Positions 29,653 through 39,652 of a stretch of DNA of 64,000 nt are shown here, piece after piece. The translations under genes were made by a program, and so were the position numbers. Where the stretch lies: contig JADDMT010000042.1 of the NCBI GenBank assembly GCA_021401465.1, positions 62,001 to 126,000 on the forward strand, given 5' to 3'. The notes under the pieces were generated by a model. It saw only the letters and a program-made list of their open reading frames with translations, did no database searches and had not been told where the DNA came from. How positions within the stretch are numbered: the first letter of the stretch is position 1; each line of letters starts with the position of its first letter. The stretch comes from Teratosphaeria epicoccoides. Taxonomy: Eukaryota > Ascomycota > Dothideomycetes > Mycosphaerellales > Teratosphaeriaceae.

Positions 29653-29940
29653 TTACCGCATCGTCACCGCCAAATGCCATTCACACCACCAAAAGCCCCC
29701 CATCTCGATGCTCATTGGCATGAGATTGCCGTCTACATCACTCGCCTTCCTACTGGCAGTCGTGGACTCAAGCTTGTTGTAGAAGCCGTGCTTTCCATCC
29801 CCAGCAATAATGACACTCAACGGCAAGCCTTCCTGCCCAGCTTGTGCGATCCCGTACTGCACCAAGCGCTTGTCGTAGCCGTGGCACTGATGATCAGGCG
29901 GCGTCGCTAGCCAGCTAGACTCGCAAGCCTAGCACTGGCG
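29653..29940 (-). pseudogene. Relic of a GNAT-family N-acetyltransferase
   Basis: The minus strand reads SWLATPPDHQCHGYDKRLVQ then YGIAQAGQEGLPLSVIIAG, GKHGFYNKLES and a Gly/Trp-rich end (EMGGFWWCEW). This matches the C-terminal half of fungal GNAT proteins: a substrate strand, then the acetyl-CoA loop normally Q-R-R-G-Y-G-K, a helix, and the FY-x-K/R-x-GF motif. The acetyl-CoA loop here is Q-C-H-G-Y-D-K (29872-29892). No N-terminal half or start codon is found, and the expected GF after FYNKL is lost. Only a fragment is present, so it cannot be functional. Confidence 0.55.
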
Positions 29941-30784
29941 TATCAGCGGCTATTGATGGCTGACTGCTGGCCGCTGGTCTTGTCTGACCACTCGTGCATC
30001 GTCAATAATGGATAGCTCCTTCCCAGCACATCTTCATACAGCTCGCTCGCGGCTCTGTTCACCGACAGTTTTCTTCATCCTCGCGCCCACTCTAGCAGCG
30101 GCTTCAGCTCCGCACTGCTTACTTGCCGCGCCTTTCCGGGCTCACTGCGCTCAAGCAGCGACTTCCACGCCTTTCTTGTGGTTCAGAGGCTGTAACGACG
30201 AGAGGGTGTTGCAAGAGGGCGGTCATGCCTTTCAAAACCGCTCGAGCCAGTGTAGATGTATATCCTCTGAACATTGGTGGCTATCTATCTGGAGGGATCA
30301 GATCACCGAAGAGAGAAAATGCTTCGGCCGCCACCTTGCCCTTCGCGCATTGTTCATATTTGGTGGCTTTGCGGAGACCCACGGGATTACGAGTTGTGGT
30401 CTTCTTTGAGCGAGATAGGGAGATCCTGCCCGAGTCTGCTTGGGCTACAATCAATGTGGGCATACCTGTTCGGGCCTACAACAAACGTATCAAGCACAGT
30501 GAGCTCGTTAAGGAAAACATGGAGTGAGCAGGAACTTGTTGGTTGTGCCTGCCCAGATCTCGGATGAGCCTAACTTAGACATGGACGTTTGTAGTGTCAT
30601 CCACCAGGATCTTTTGTTGCTACGGCGAACATTGATTCAGTCGAAAAGCTCCATTGAAGTAGGTTCGCATCCTGTCATATGATATTCACCTCCGGCACGG
30701 GTCTTTGCCATAGACGACGCAGCTCGCGGACCGATGTATCAACGGGTCTGGAGATCAGTCCTCATCTCTATCATGCATGACTGA
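29941..30784. other. Gene-poor stretch, nothing firm
   Basis: Plus-strand open frames (30123-30527 and overlapping ones) have ordinary-looking composition but no family similarity or flanking exon. I cannot support a gene. Confidence 0.4.
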
Positions 30785-31938
30785 TCATGGCGGACTGACA
30801 ATCTTCCGCAGCAGCCGTCCAAGATCATCAGACTACAGAGTGTATATCAGTAAAAGCATCTCAAAGACTTCTGAGCATGAGTCTCACTCACATATGGCGG
30901 TTGTGTGATCTGGAAATGATTACCAGTCATGTAGTCAAAACTGTACTTTGCCCCCGGGAAGATCTTCTCCCATCCAACAGTCTTCAGATCTGGCCTCGGC
31001 TCCAGCAAGAATCGCGTGACTTTGACGTTCATGTCAACTTTCAATCCAGATTCCGGGACGCTTTTGACCAGTCCCTCTCGCACCCAGATGAAATTCACAC
31101 TAGCTGGAACATCTCCTCGATTCAGTGGCGTTGGCATGTACTTCTCCACAGAGATCACAGTGGACGTGAAATGTTGCACAAGCCACTCCGGTGCTTTCTT
31201 CGTTCCTCTTGCGCCCATCAAACCGGCTTTGGTCAATTCTTGCACAACTTGAGCCGGTAGTGCTTCGAACTCTAGGCGACACGGCGAGTCGATCAGGATG
31301 ATTCGCTCCGTCTTCTGGCCTCTCTCGGCCAACAGCTTTACAATTTCAGTAGAGTAGTAACCACCTGCTGACCAGCCGCCTATCGTGTACGGACCCCTCG
31401 CTTGCAGCTTCTGCACCTCGTCTACCCATAATCTTGCCATTCGTTCGATCGAGCAAGTGAAGTCTTCCGCCTGCCGCAAAAAGGGGGAGTTGAGAGCTAT
31501 AACGCAGATATTGTTGCCTATCGCTGGAAGTGTCCCGTAAGCCATGCCAGCACCACTACCATCCGGGAAGAGGAAGACATTGGTTGATGACCTCTCTGGA
31601 TCGCCTTGCAACACTACAGACAGTGGTACTTTTGGTTTGGGCACGCCTTCCCAGGGGTCATCCGGTTCTGGCAATGGCGTAGATGTGCCATTTGCCTGTA
31701 CCTCTTCATCGCCTCGGAGATAGGCCTTGAAGGTTCCGACGGTGGGATATTTCTTGAAAACTTCGCCTGAGAGGTCAATGCCAAGTTGGCTTTTGATGTC
31801 CGATGCGGTTGCGGATGCAAGCAAGTCGCCCAGCCCGAGAAAGCGCCAAGTCTCTCGGTCTTGGAAGTCCGACGGCTCGGTCGAAATCGCTTCTCCTATG
31901 ATTGCCAGTGCCTTGTCTATGCTTTCCTCAGATGCCAT
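30785..31938 (-). CDS. Stand-alone ACP-like plus thioesterase protein, related to the C-terminus of non-reducing polyketide synthases
   Basis: Exons (minus): 31938-30892 and 30832-30785, joined over a 59-bp phase-0 intron (GTGAGT, ACTGAT, TGTAG); 364 residues. Residues 1-75 look like an acyl-carrier domain (DKALAIIGEAIS, LGIDLSGEVFKKYPTVGTFK). At the site that normally reads G-x-D-S-L there is LGLGDLLA (34-41), so the phosphopantetheine serine is missing. Residues 105-360 are an alpha/beta-hydrolase thioesterase: VFLFPDGSGAG, GGWSAGG with Ser190, LIDSPC with Asp217, and GNHF with His341. The IDSPC and GNHF motifs are those of NR-PKS thioesterases. No PKS, oxidase or transporter cluster adjoins it. 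It may hydrolyse products of a PKS encoded elsewhere, or be a conserved free-standing hydrolase. Confidence 0.82.
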
Positions 31939-32763
31939 GATAGATGACGGATTTTGTCTGTGAGGCACTGTAGCTAAATTATAGCCCGAGCTACGCAGTG
32001 GTGGACGACGGACTTGGCTTTGCAAAACCCTAAAAATAGCCAACCCGTTCGGAGTGATGGGTCACATTTGCATTCACCGTTGTGACGTGACTGGCAGAGC
32101 GTGGCGTGGCTGTACATGGCTTTCTCCAAAGCAATACGGGTTTCCGCGCAGATCCAACACTTTTTGGGCGAAAAGGACTTGGGCTTCATTACTCCCATCG
32201 CACACATGGCGATATCTTTTATGGCTTCCGCAGATTCTGTTGGATCGAGGCTTTTGGTGCTTTGGCAAAGCACGATCTCGTAACAAGCTATTATTTACGA
32301 AGCCACCTTGCTGCTCAAAGCGGTATGTGAAACCTTAACATCTGCAGTCTCTGCTCTATGCCTGGCTGAACGCTCTGCATCATGTCTCCCACGCTGTCAT
32401 TGCTGCAGTATCGGCTTTAGGCTTTCGAATGCATGTTTAGCAAGGATTGAAGAGTCGAAAACCTCCGCTGACCTACTCCAATATTTGGCTTGCTGAAAGC
32501 CAACGGAAGTCAGCTAACCCTCCACTCGACGTCATCAACCAAATCATCCTGGAAGACCTCGGTGGCTATCTAATATGCGTGCCTCAATCAGGAGAAATAC
32601 ATGCGGGAGACGAGAGGGCGGGCGGACTAATAGATCTTACAGGCACATTGGGCTTGCTCCAGCAGATGGCCATCACTCTCCAGATTGGTTTCATTGCTCT
32701 CATTGCTCTCAAACACGCACGCCAGGATCATCCTATCGTTGTACGGACCTGCTCCAGCCTGCG
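31939..32763. other. Intergenic region, no gene seen
   Basis: A 0.8-kb spacer. I looked for upstream PKS domains in line with the thioesterase gene and found none. The short ORFs are unsupported. Confidence 0.5.
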
Positions 32764-33096
32764 TTACTCGGCACTGCCTTCTGCTTCCCGATGACCTTCC
32801 CTCTCAAAATTTGCCTTGTTCTCCTGACTTTTCCTGCTGACACTCTTTGGCATCTTGGCACTGACGGCCTCATGCTTGTTTTTCCACATCCCACCATATT
32901 TATATGAGCTGTGCTCCTTGGTCTTGTCGCCGTCCACCACGCCGCCGGACACTTTCTTCCAGCACGAGCCCGGGCACACCATGTGCCACTTGCCCGTGTT
33001 GTCGATCTGACAGCGCACAAGGACATCACGAGGCATTTGGCACAGCGTGCAGGGTTTGCGATGGTCCTTCTCGGCAGCTGCGCTTTGTTTAGTCAT
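32764..33096 (-). CDS. Small Cys-containing conserved hypothetical protein
   Basis: Single exon of 110 residues from the first ATG (MTKQSAAAEKDH). It contains a CxxC (KPCTLCQMPRDVLVRCQID) followed by GKWHMVCPGSCWKKVSGGVV, giving C-x2-C ... C ... C-x3-C-like metal-ligand spacing, probably a zinc-binding fold. The GGVVDGD and YKYGGMWKNKHEAVSAK stretches are typical of a short protein widespread in filamentous ascomycetes that has no assigned role. The C-terminus is basic and disordered. Confidence 0.75.
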   Translation of the reverse strand: MTKQSAAAEKDHRKPCTLCQMPRDVLVRCQIDNTGKWHMVCPGSCWKKVSGGVVDGDKTKEHSSYKYGGMWKNKHEAVSAKMPKSVSRKSQENKANFEREGHREAEGSAE

Positions 33097-33434
33097 GTTT
33101 GAAGGCGTGTCGGATAGCACGTGCTAGAATATGGAATTTATGCCACCGCAGCTGTCAACTGGGAGGTAGGTTTGGGGTGCAGGTCAAACAAAGTTCCATG
33201 GCATCGCCTACGTAATTCGGCGACTGTGACCTGTCTGCATGCGCCAAGTGCCGGTTGCGCTCGGGCATTTGAGTCGGGCGCCGGAGAGCGAACACCCCGC
33301 CGAGCGCATAAACAAAAAGTCGGCAGTTTGGGAATTCTCTTCATATTGTCCATTCATCACTACAATCACTCAGTTGCTCATTTCGGCAGTCGAGAGCAGC
33401 TGTATCTTGGCCAAGACTATCACACACTGCAAGA
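33097..33434. promoter_or_regulatory. Divergent promoter region of SAM synthetase
   Basis: A 338-bp region between the small Cys protein (-) and SAM synthetase (+). The last 100 bases are C/A/T-rich leader. No specific element is assigned. Confidence 0.4.
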
Positions 33435-34685
33435 ATGGTTTCACAAAACGGTGTCCACGTCAAGACCGGCGGCACTTTTCTGTAAGTCAACTGTCGAGGT
33501 CAACAGCATGGTGACTGCCCCAGCGAGCATTATACTGAGCAGCAATGGCACAGCTTCACCTCAGAGTCTGTAGGTCAGGGCCACCCAGACAAGATCGCCG
33601 ACCAGGTCTCCGACGCCATCCTCGATGCCTGCCTCAAAGACGATCCGCTCTCCAAGGTGGCTTGCGAAACAGCCACCAAGACCGGTATGATAATGGTGTT
33701 TGGCGAGATCACCACCAAGACTCGTGTGGATTACCAGAAGGTCGTCCGCAACGCCATCAAGGACATTGGCTACGACGACTCGGAAAAGGGCTTCGATTAC
33801 AAGACCTGCAACGTCCTAGTTGCCATTGAGGAGCAGAGCCCTGATATCGCTCAAGGTCTTCACTATGAGGAGGCTCTAGAGAAGTTAGGTGCTGGTGACC
33901 AAGGTATCATGTTTGGCTATGCCACTGATGAGACACCTGAGCTCCTGCCTCTGACCATCATTCTCGCACACAAACTCAACCAGGCAATGACCGACGCTCG
34001 CAACGACGGCTCTCTCAAGTGGTTGCGGCCTGACACCAAGACTCAAGTTACCGTCGAGTACGAGCACGACGGTGGCGCAGTCATCCCCAAGCGCGTCGAC
34101 ACCGTTGTCGTCTCTGCCCAGCACGCTCCAGAGATCACCACGGAAGAGCTGCGCAAGGAAATCAAAGAGAAGATCATCAAGAAGGTCATTCCGGAGAGGT
34201 ACCTCGACGACAAGACCGTCTACCACATTCAGCCCTCTGGCCTCTTCATCATCGGTGGTCCTCAGGGTGATGCCGGTCTGACTGGCCGCAAGATTATCGT
34301 CGACACCTACGGTGGCTGGGGTGCCCACGGTGGCGGTGCCTTCTCTGGAAAGGACTACAGCAAAGTCGACCGTTCCGCTGCATACCTCGCTCGCTGGATC
34401 GCCAAGTCGCTCGTCAACGCCAAGCTCGCTCGCCGTGCCCTCGTCCAGCTCTCATACGCCATTGGTGTCGCCGAGCCACTGTCGCTCTTCGTGGAGACCT
34501 ACGGCACATCCGACAGGAGCTCCGATGAGCTGGTGCAGATCATCAGGAACAACTTTGATATGAGGCCTGGTGTCATTGTCAAGGAGCTCGACCTTGCCCA
34601 GCCGATCTACAATCAGACCGCCAAGAACGGCCACTTCACCAACCAGAACTTCAGCTGGGAAAAGCCTAAGACCCTAAAGTTCTAA
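33435..34685 (+). CDS. SAM2: S-adenosylmethionine synthetase
   Basis: Makes S-adenosylmethionine from methionine and ATP, in the cytosol. Exons 33435-33481 and 33554-34685; the 72-bp intron (GTAAGT...CACAG, phase 2) splits FL just before the conserved FTSESVGQGHPDKI. Length is 392 residues, standard for the family. Catalytic landmarks: GQGHPDKIADQVSDAILD, ATKTGMIMVFGEITT, GAGDQGIMFGYATDET (signature 1), GGPQGDAGLTGRKIIVDTYG, and GGGAFSGKDYSKVDRSAAY (signature 2). No anomaly is seen. The gene name follows yeast usage; filamentous fungi normally have one copy. Confidence 0.97.
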
Positions 34686-35719
34686 GCGAGCGCGGCATTC
34701 TGTTAGGAGGCATGATGAGGCGTTAAGAGCACCGGTCGGCACGATACCCGCGTGTGCTACAAAAGTAATGGGATTAGGCCAAACCGTGATCGCCAAGATT
34801 GTTGGCGACAGGCTCTGTTGGGTGGTGGGAGAAGCCGTGGGACATTCAACATAGAATGGGCGGTCTTGAGAGCTTGCTGGCTACAGTCAGACACGGGATT
34901 GCGGTCGTTGTTGGTTTGACGATGTTGAACTGTTGTCACTTTAGCGTCGGCGTTCAGGAGGCTTCAACATTCCTCATGAGCGAAGACGAGTCATACTTAG
35001 AAGTGTTTCGATGTGCCACAGAGGGAATGCATTGTTGTTGAATACTGGTATGGGTCTCATACCCAGAAAACGAAGGCTGTGCAAATGGGCAAGAAGGTGC
35101 AGGCGAATGTGCCTTCCGTGTCAGTTCGGCCCACAAATTCACGGCTGCCCGCGACATACTTTCCTTCAATCACAATCGGGACGGCAAGCACCAAACCATA
35201 GGATCTAGGCTTCCATGAAATGATTCATGTTGACACTTCCGGGCGCACAGCCTCCTACGAGCACCGCAGGACAGGCTCTAGATACGACTTGGTAAGGACC
35301 ATTTTTCTCTCGTTCAAAGACACCCGTGGACATTATGAGTGCCGTTACCGTTGCAAGCAAACAAAGTCTTTCGCTGTTCCTGTCAGACATGTTACAGCAC
35401 ACAGACACGAGCTTTGCGTAGTCGCGTACGACAATGCAGCATGCGATGGTCAAGGTTCCATGGAAAAGCTTTCTGCATTTTGGCCAACGTGACCCTTATG
35501 TCTAGCTTTGTAGCGTAGTCTGACCTCATGTACCGCTCTATCTGGACTGCCAGCGACGCGATCGGTGCGGCTCGTGTCGCCGTTCGTGGTGAGCGCTCTT
35601 CTCTGCACATCCTCTTATCATATTATGCCGGAATGGTCTTCGTGAAATCGGCCGTCCTCCTGATCGCCGCCGCCTCAAACGCTGGCCGCATCGCCTCTTG
35701 CTCCACCTTCTATCAACCC
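34686..35719. other. Convergent intergenic region, no gene seen
   Basis: A 1.0-kb stretch between two convergent 3' ends. The short ORFs on both strands are unsupported. Confidence 0.5.
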
Positions 35720-36743
35720 TCAAAGGACCACGATGCAAGGAAACACCAGTGCCAACTCCAGAATTGTCTCAGTGAGCATCCTTGGCGTCTGCGCATCAGG
35801 CTTGCGAAGCAGCACTTGCTTCAAGCCCGAGCCAGCCGCAAGACTAGCCAGAGCCTTATACGCCTTGCCCTTCCAAGCAATTCTCGCTTTGAAGTCAAGC
35901 ACAAAGGATGCCATCTCCGTCGTAAGATGCTGAAGGGGTTTGCGCATGAGGTCGACCAGGAAGCAGAACATCGGCAGGTCGCAATCGGCCACAAAGTCGC
36001 AGCGCAAGGCATGTTGTCCAGCTGCGCGAGCCTCTTCACGGTACTCTTCCCATTCGCGATTGAGCTTGACGGGACGGGCTGTGACAAGCTTCTGCAGAGC
36101 CTGCGACATGCCATAGTGCTTGATGAGGACCTCGACACGCTCGTGGATGTCGATACGGATATCACCAATCGCAACGCATTCGACTTTGCTAGGGCCGAAG
36201 GCATCTTCCATGTAGTCGATGAGACCGGTGCCTTTAACATCACCAGCGATGGTGAGGATTTTCAATGATGGGAGCGTCAGGCATGCGTCAAGCATGCCGT
36301 GAAGGTCGGCCACATTGGCTGGGAGCCAAGCAGGAATGTCGAGATTCACAAGCTCGAGATGTCTGACAGAACGGAGGAATCTATGGTCTTTCAGAACGGC
36401 ATTGCTAAGCTCGTTGCGCCTCCACAACAGAATTGTGTTGACCTCGTAGAGAATGTGTGAGGCTTCGTTGTAGATCGCTTTGCAAGTTGTAAGAAGCGAC
36501 ACACCGAATCTGCACAAGGTCAGTAAACGGCACGATCAGTAGCAGCATGTCAGTCGCTCGAACGCACCTGGCTTCGTTTGGGTACTCGTGGTGTGCAAGC
36601 ATCAGAGAGTATTTGCAGCTCAGCACTTCCTTGTATATGCGAATCCTCAATTCTGCGGGTAGTCTGTCTGTGAAGAATGGAGCCACGAACTGCGCTGATG
36701 TGATTGTCGGTGCGGACAAGCGTACGATCCTTGAATCCGCCAT
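35720..36743 (-). CDS. F-box/DUF7730-type hypothetical protein
   Basis: Exons (minus): 36743-36568 and 36509-35720 with a 58-bp phase-2 intron (GTGCGT, CTGAC, TGCAG); 321 residues. The pattern LPAELRIRIYKEVL near residue 40, the exon junction, then LLTTCKAIYNEASHILYEVN is the hallmark of a large lineage-expanded ascomycete family with an F-box-like start. The rest (FLRSVRHLELVNL, LPSLKILTIAG) looks like a degenerate leucine-rich solenoid. Role unknown; some relatives may recruit substrates to SCF ligases, but that is inference. An in-frame ATG at 36998 would add 85 residues without matching the family. Confidence 0.72.
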
Positions 36744-37122
36744 TATTTGCAGGTCGGCGCTGCTGAGGCTGAATACGTCGGGTCGAATGCTTGTCGGTGA
36801 TATGGACGCTGTCCAGTGGAGAGTGAGGACAGGAAGTGTTAGGCACCAGCGTGGCCTTGTAAGGCCCACTTCTCTGCGCATGTGAAGTGATCTTTCATAT
36901 GCTCTTTGGCTCTTGACTGCCCCTAAGTCGTGCAAGGTCGCCTTCCTAGGGTGCATTCCTGACTGCATCAACTTATTGCCTTTCATACCAATATCCATCG
37001 AAGCCTAATGGCGGCCATTACTTTCGTTGGCCTCAATGCGAATGATCAATATCGTATCACTTCTCTCGAATGTCATCACCAAAGGACCGCAGCAGGATTG
37101 ATTGTGGCAACTCTGACCGCTC
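36744..37122. other. Short intergenic, no gene seen
   Basis: Spacing between two minus-strand genes; it should hold the promoter of the F-box-type gene and the 3' end of DPB2. Nothing further was seen. Confidence 0.4.
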
Positions 37123-39552
37123 TCAGCCGATAGAGCTCTCCATAATCACGCCTCTCTTATTCCAAACGTCATATTCACACCACTGCACCTTCTTCCTCCT
37201 TCCCCCGCCACTGACCATCCTGCCCGGATTGATAACATGGCAACCCTCGAAAGTCATGGCAAATGGGGCACTCTCTGCGTCAGCCAGTATCAGAGTATGC
37301 GGTAATGGATACAATGACAGTGAGCCCGCAAAGTCCCAATGTACAGGCCGGGTAGCTAACGGGAAAGGCGAGAGTGTCGATTGAGGAAGGAGCGAGAGAA
37401 TAAGCTTTTTGGATTGCGAGGTGGCGTAGTCGTTGCCAGAACCATTCGTCAGCCGTGAGGATGCTACATCGGGAGCCTGGATAGTCTCTTGCGAGACATC
37501 TTCAGTCGTCTGCAAGGCTCCGGTCATTTCGACGTCTTCAGCGCCAATGGCAGCCTCTCTATCGTTACCGTGCCTCGTTGCCTGCCCAACACGTACAGCG
37601 TTCCTCCTCAGACGACCAGAGACGTCATCCCTGAAGATCATGATCTCATGAGCAGGACCGAACAGACTCAATTTTGCCGGGTTACTTGTCCATACAGCCT
37701 CGCCGTCCATGTCTTCCTCCTTCATCAGGCTTGCCTCCGACTTGGCTTGGGCAAATGCACGCTTGACACGATTGGTGAAGGCCTCTGGCACGCGTTCCCT
37801 TGGCACCGTAGCGCTCGCACCGGCGCTGCATGCCGAAACCCACGGATCGTTGTCGCCAGGCAAGAATACCCAAGTACTGGTCTGCAGAAGCTTCGGGAAG
37901 TCCGCGAGCACAGCGGCCAGCTCATTGAAGATCTCTTTGTACTCAATCGAGCCTGTCCCAGCGCCAGCCATTGCAGGCTGTGAGGTAAAGTTGCCAGTGA
38001 GGACGAAAGCCATTGGCGCTTGTTCACTTGCAGCGTACTGCTCGCAAACTCTTCGTAAAGCAGAAAGCGTATTTGGATCGTCCAGTGTGACTTCGCACAT
38101 CACGACCATCCTTCTCCGCGCTGCGCTTGCGAACTCGCTCTGAGGCCCGACAAGCTTCTCCTCTAATTTTCGCATATGTTGACCCACCGCTCTATCAGAA
38201 CCGAGGCCAAGGAAGTCAGTCCAGCCAAAGCCACCGCCAATATCTGCAACATTCAGATTAATGCCAAGAGATATGTTTCGTCTTTCAACAGGAGGTCCAC
38301 CAATACTGAAACCCAAGAACCTGCCACCAATCGTACCGCCCACACCACCAGTGTTGCCCAGTCCGCCGGACCCGGCGCCTGCCCAGTCTTCTTCATACAT
38401 ACCCTCGATCAGAACAATCATACCGGGACAGAAGTAGGCGGAGTCTTCGCCTTGCAGTGGCACAGCGTGCTGTAAATCCACGAATATGCTGCCACTCAAG
38501 TCTGTAACCGCTAGGGTTCCAGTCGGCGCGATCACCAGCATTCCGAGCAGGAGATGATTTGTGCCTCCACGGCCGAGTAGGTTCGCGATTGGTGTGATCT
38601 TATAGAATTGCTGTGCCGTCGTACTGTCGGTGCGGTGCAGAACATTTGCATTGGTCTGCAGTGATGGTTCCTGGAAGGCTTCGTTCCGTAAAAGTCGTTG
38701 ATGAATTATGTTATATCGCTCTCGAAACACTGCAGTTTTGTGTGACGGACAAGGAAACAAAGTCGGCTTGCTCGTCAATTGTATAAAGTGCTTTTTGTTG
38801 ATGTCGAAGGTAAATCGCGGCTGCTCGTATGCCGAATGCACTTTCAACCATGCTCGAAGTTCTCTGCTGGCTTCATCATGCTCATCTGTCTCCTCCACGT
38901 GCAGTCCGCTCAGCCCAGAACTGCTATGCCGCTCGTTGAGGCTCGGTCGTGAAAGCGCTGGGTCTGACAAGTCAATCGTGTTCTCATTGCCGAATGCGAA
39001 GCTGTTCTCTCGGCTGAGCTTGCTTCCACCCTTCCCAGCGCCTATTCTGCCGCCACTCATGCTGCCTTCGAGCGTCTTCAAGATGCCCTTAAGCCTCGGA
39101 CCGTACTCGACGAGCACGCCGCCGCTCTCGGCTTTCCAGATTTTGGCCGTTTCCTCCAGCACTCTCTCGCCCGTGCCTTCCCCTCGCCATGCTGACCCGC
39201 AGTGCCGACCAATGAAATTCGCCAGAGCCTGTAATGCTGATGAGCTGAGAGTTAGATTGTGTTTCTTGGTGAATGTCCGGAAGGCGAGTGGCCGGAGTGT
39301 TCGTGGTGGAAGCAGGATCGGGAGAATGATTGCAATGGCAGGCTTGAATGCTGGTGGAGGCGGAGGCCGTTGTTGCTGTGCTGGTGGAAGAGGGTGTAAA
39401 GGCGTGCCAAATGCTGGCGACGATGAGGGGGCCGCAGCATTCATCGGCCGTTTCAAAGCCGCCAAGTTGGCTCTGTCGTGTTGTACCTTAGAGTGTTGAG
39501 AGGATGTTTTTGGAGAATCAATACCTGAAGACGCGTCGCGCTCACGCGCCAT
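37123..39552 (-). CDS. DPB2: DNA polymerase epsilon subunit B
   Basis: Second-largest subunit of Pol epsilon, needed for leading-strand synthesis and for CMG helicase assembly at origins. Single exon, 809 residues. Residues 1-75 are disordered and Pro-rich. They are followed by a small helical N-terminal domain (TFTKKHNLTLSSSALQALAN) and an OB-like domain with TPIANLLGRGGTNHLLLGML. The C-terminal half is the inactive calcineurin-like phosphoesterase fold of B subunits (MVVMCEVTLDDPNTLSALRR, PMAFVLTGNFTSQ, WVFLPGDNDPW). Length is normal for fungal Dpb2. It shares a 100-bp divergent spacer with the NASP-type histone chaperone. Confidence 0.92.
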   Translation of the reverse strand: MARERDASSGIDSPKTSSQHSKVQHDRANLAALKRPMNAAAPSSSPAFGTPLHPLPPAQQQRPPPPPAFKPAIAIILPILLPPRTLRPLAFRTFTKKHNLTLSSSALQALANFIGRHCGSAWRGEGTGERVLEETAKIWKAESGGVLVEYGPRLKGILKTLEGSMSGGRIGAGKGGSKLSRENSFAFGNENTIDLSDPALSRPSLNERHSSSGLSGLHVEETDEHDEASRELRAWLKVHSAYEQPRFTFDINKKHFIQLTSKPTLFPCPSHKTAVFRERYNIIHQRLLRNEAFQEPSLQTNANVLHRTDSTTAQQFYKITPIANLLGRGGTNHLLLGMLVIAPTGTLAVTDLSGSIFVDLQHAVPLQGEDSAYFCPGMIVLIEGMYEEDWAGAGSGGLGNTGGVGGTIGGRFLGFSIGGPPVERRNISLGINLNVADIGGGFGWTDFLGLGSDRAVGQHMRKLEEKLVGPQSEFASAARRRMVVMCEVTLDDPNTLSALRRVCEQYAASEQAPMAFVLTGNFTSQPAMAGAGTGSIEYKEIFNELAAVLADFPKLLQTSTWVFLPGDNDPWVSACSAGASATVPRERVPEAFTNRVKRAFAQAKSEASLMKEEDMDGEAVWTSNPAKLSLFGPAHEIMIFRDDVSGRLRRNAVRVGQATRHGNDREAAIGAEDVEMTGALQTTEDVSQETIQAPDVASSRLTNGSGNDYATSQSKKLILSLLPQSTLSPFPLATRPVHWDFAGSLSLYPLPHTLILADAESAPFAMTFEGCHVINPGRMVSGGGRRKKVQWCEYDVWNKRGVIMESSIG

Positions 39553-39652
39553 TAGCGTGACTGGCTCGCGTTTTCAATTCGTTTCCAAGCTTCATGATTC
39601 GACTTCTCTGTTGCATCAATCAACACAAATCGAGATCGTGCTGACCGCCGAC
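39553..39652. promoter_or_regulatory. 100-bp bidirectional promoter between DPB2 and the NASP-type chaperone
   Basis: Only 100 bases separate the two divergent ATGs, so they very likely share promoter elements. An ACGCGTCG-type sequence lies just inside the DPB2 coding start (about 39531-39538), close to the ACGCGT MluI cell-cycle box seen near G1/S genes. I cannot show that it functions. Confidence 0.45.

Noticed and set aside
30008..30527. Two overlapping plus-strand frames of 133-134 codons
   Set aside because: Neither has family similarity, splice partners or a good start; kept as unassigned sequence.
30785..33096. Possible polyketide cluster around the thioesterase gene
   Set aside because: Neighbours are a small Cys protein, SAM synthetase and relics; no KS, AT, oxidoreductase, transporter or regulator gene was found within the window.
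35528..36268. 246-codon plus-strand open frame
   Set aside because: Antisense to the F-box/DUF7730-type gene whose splice and motif support is far better.
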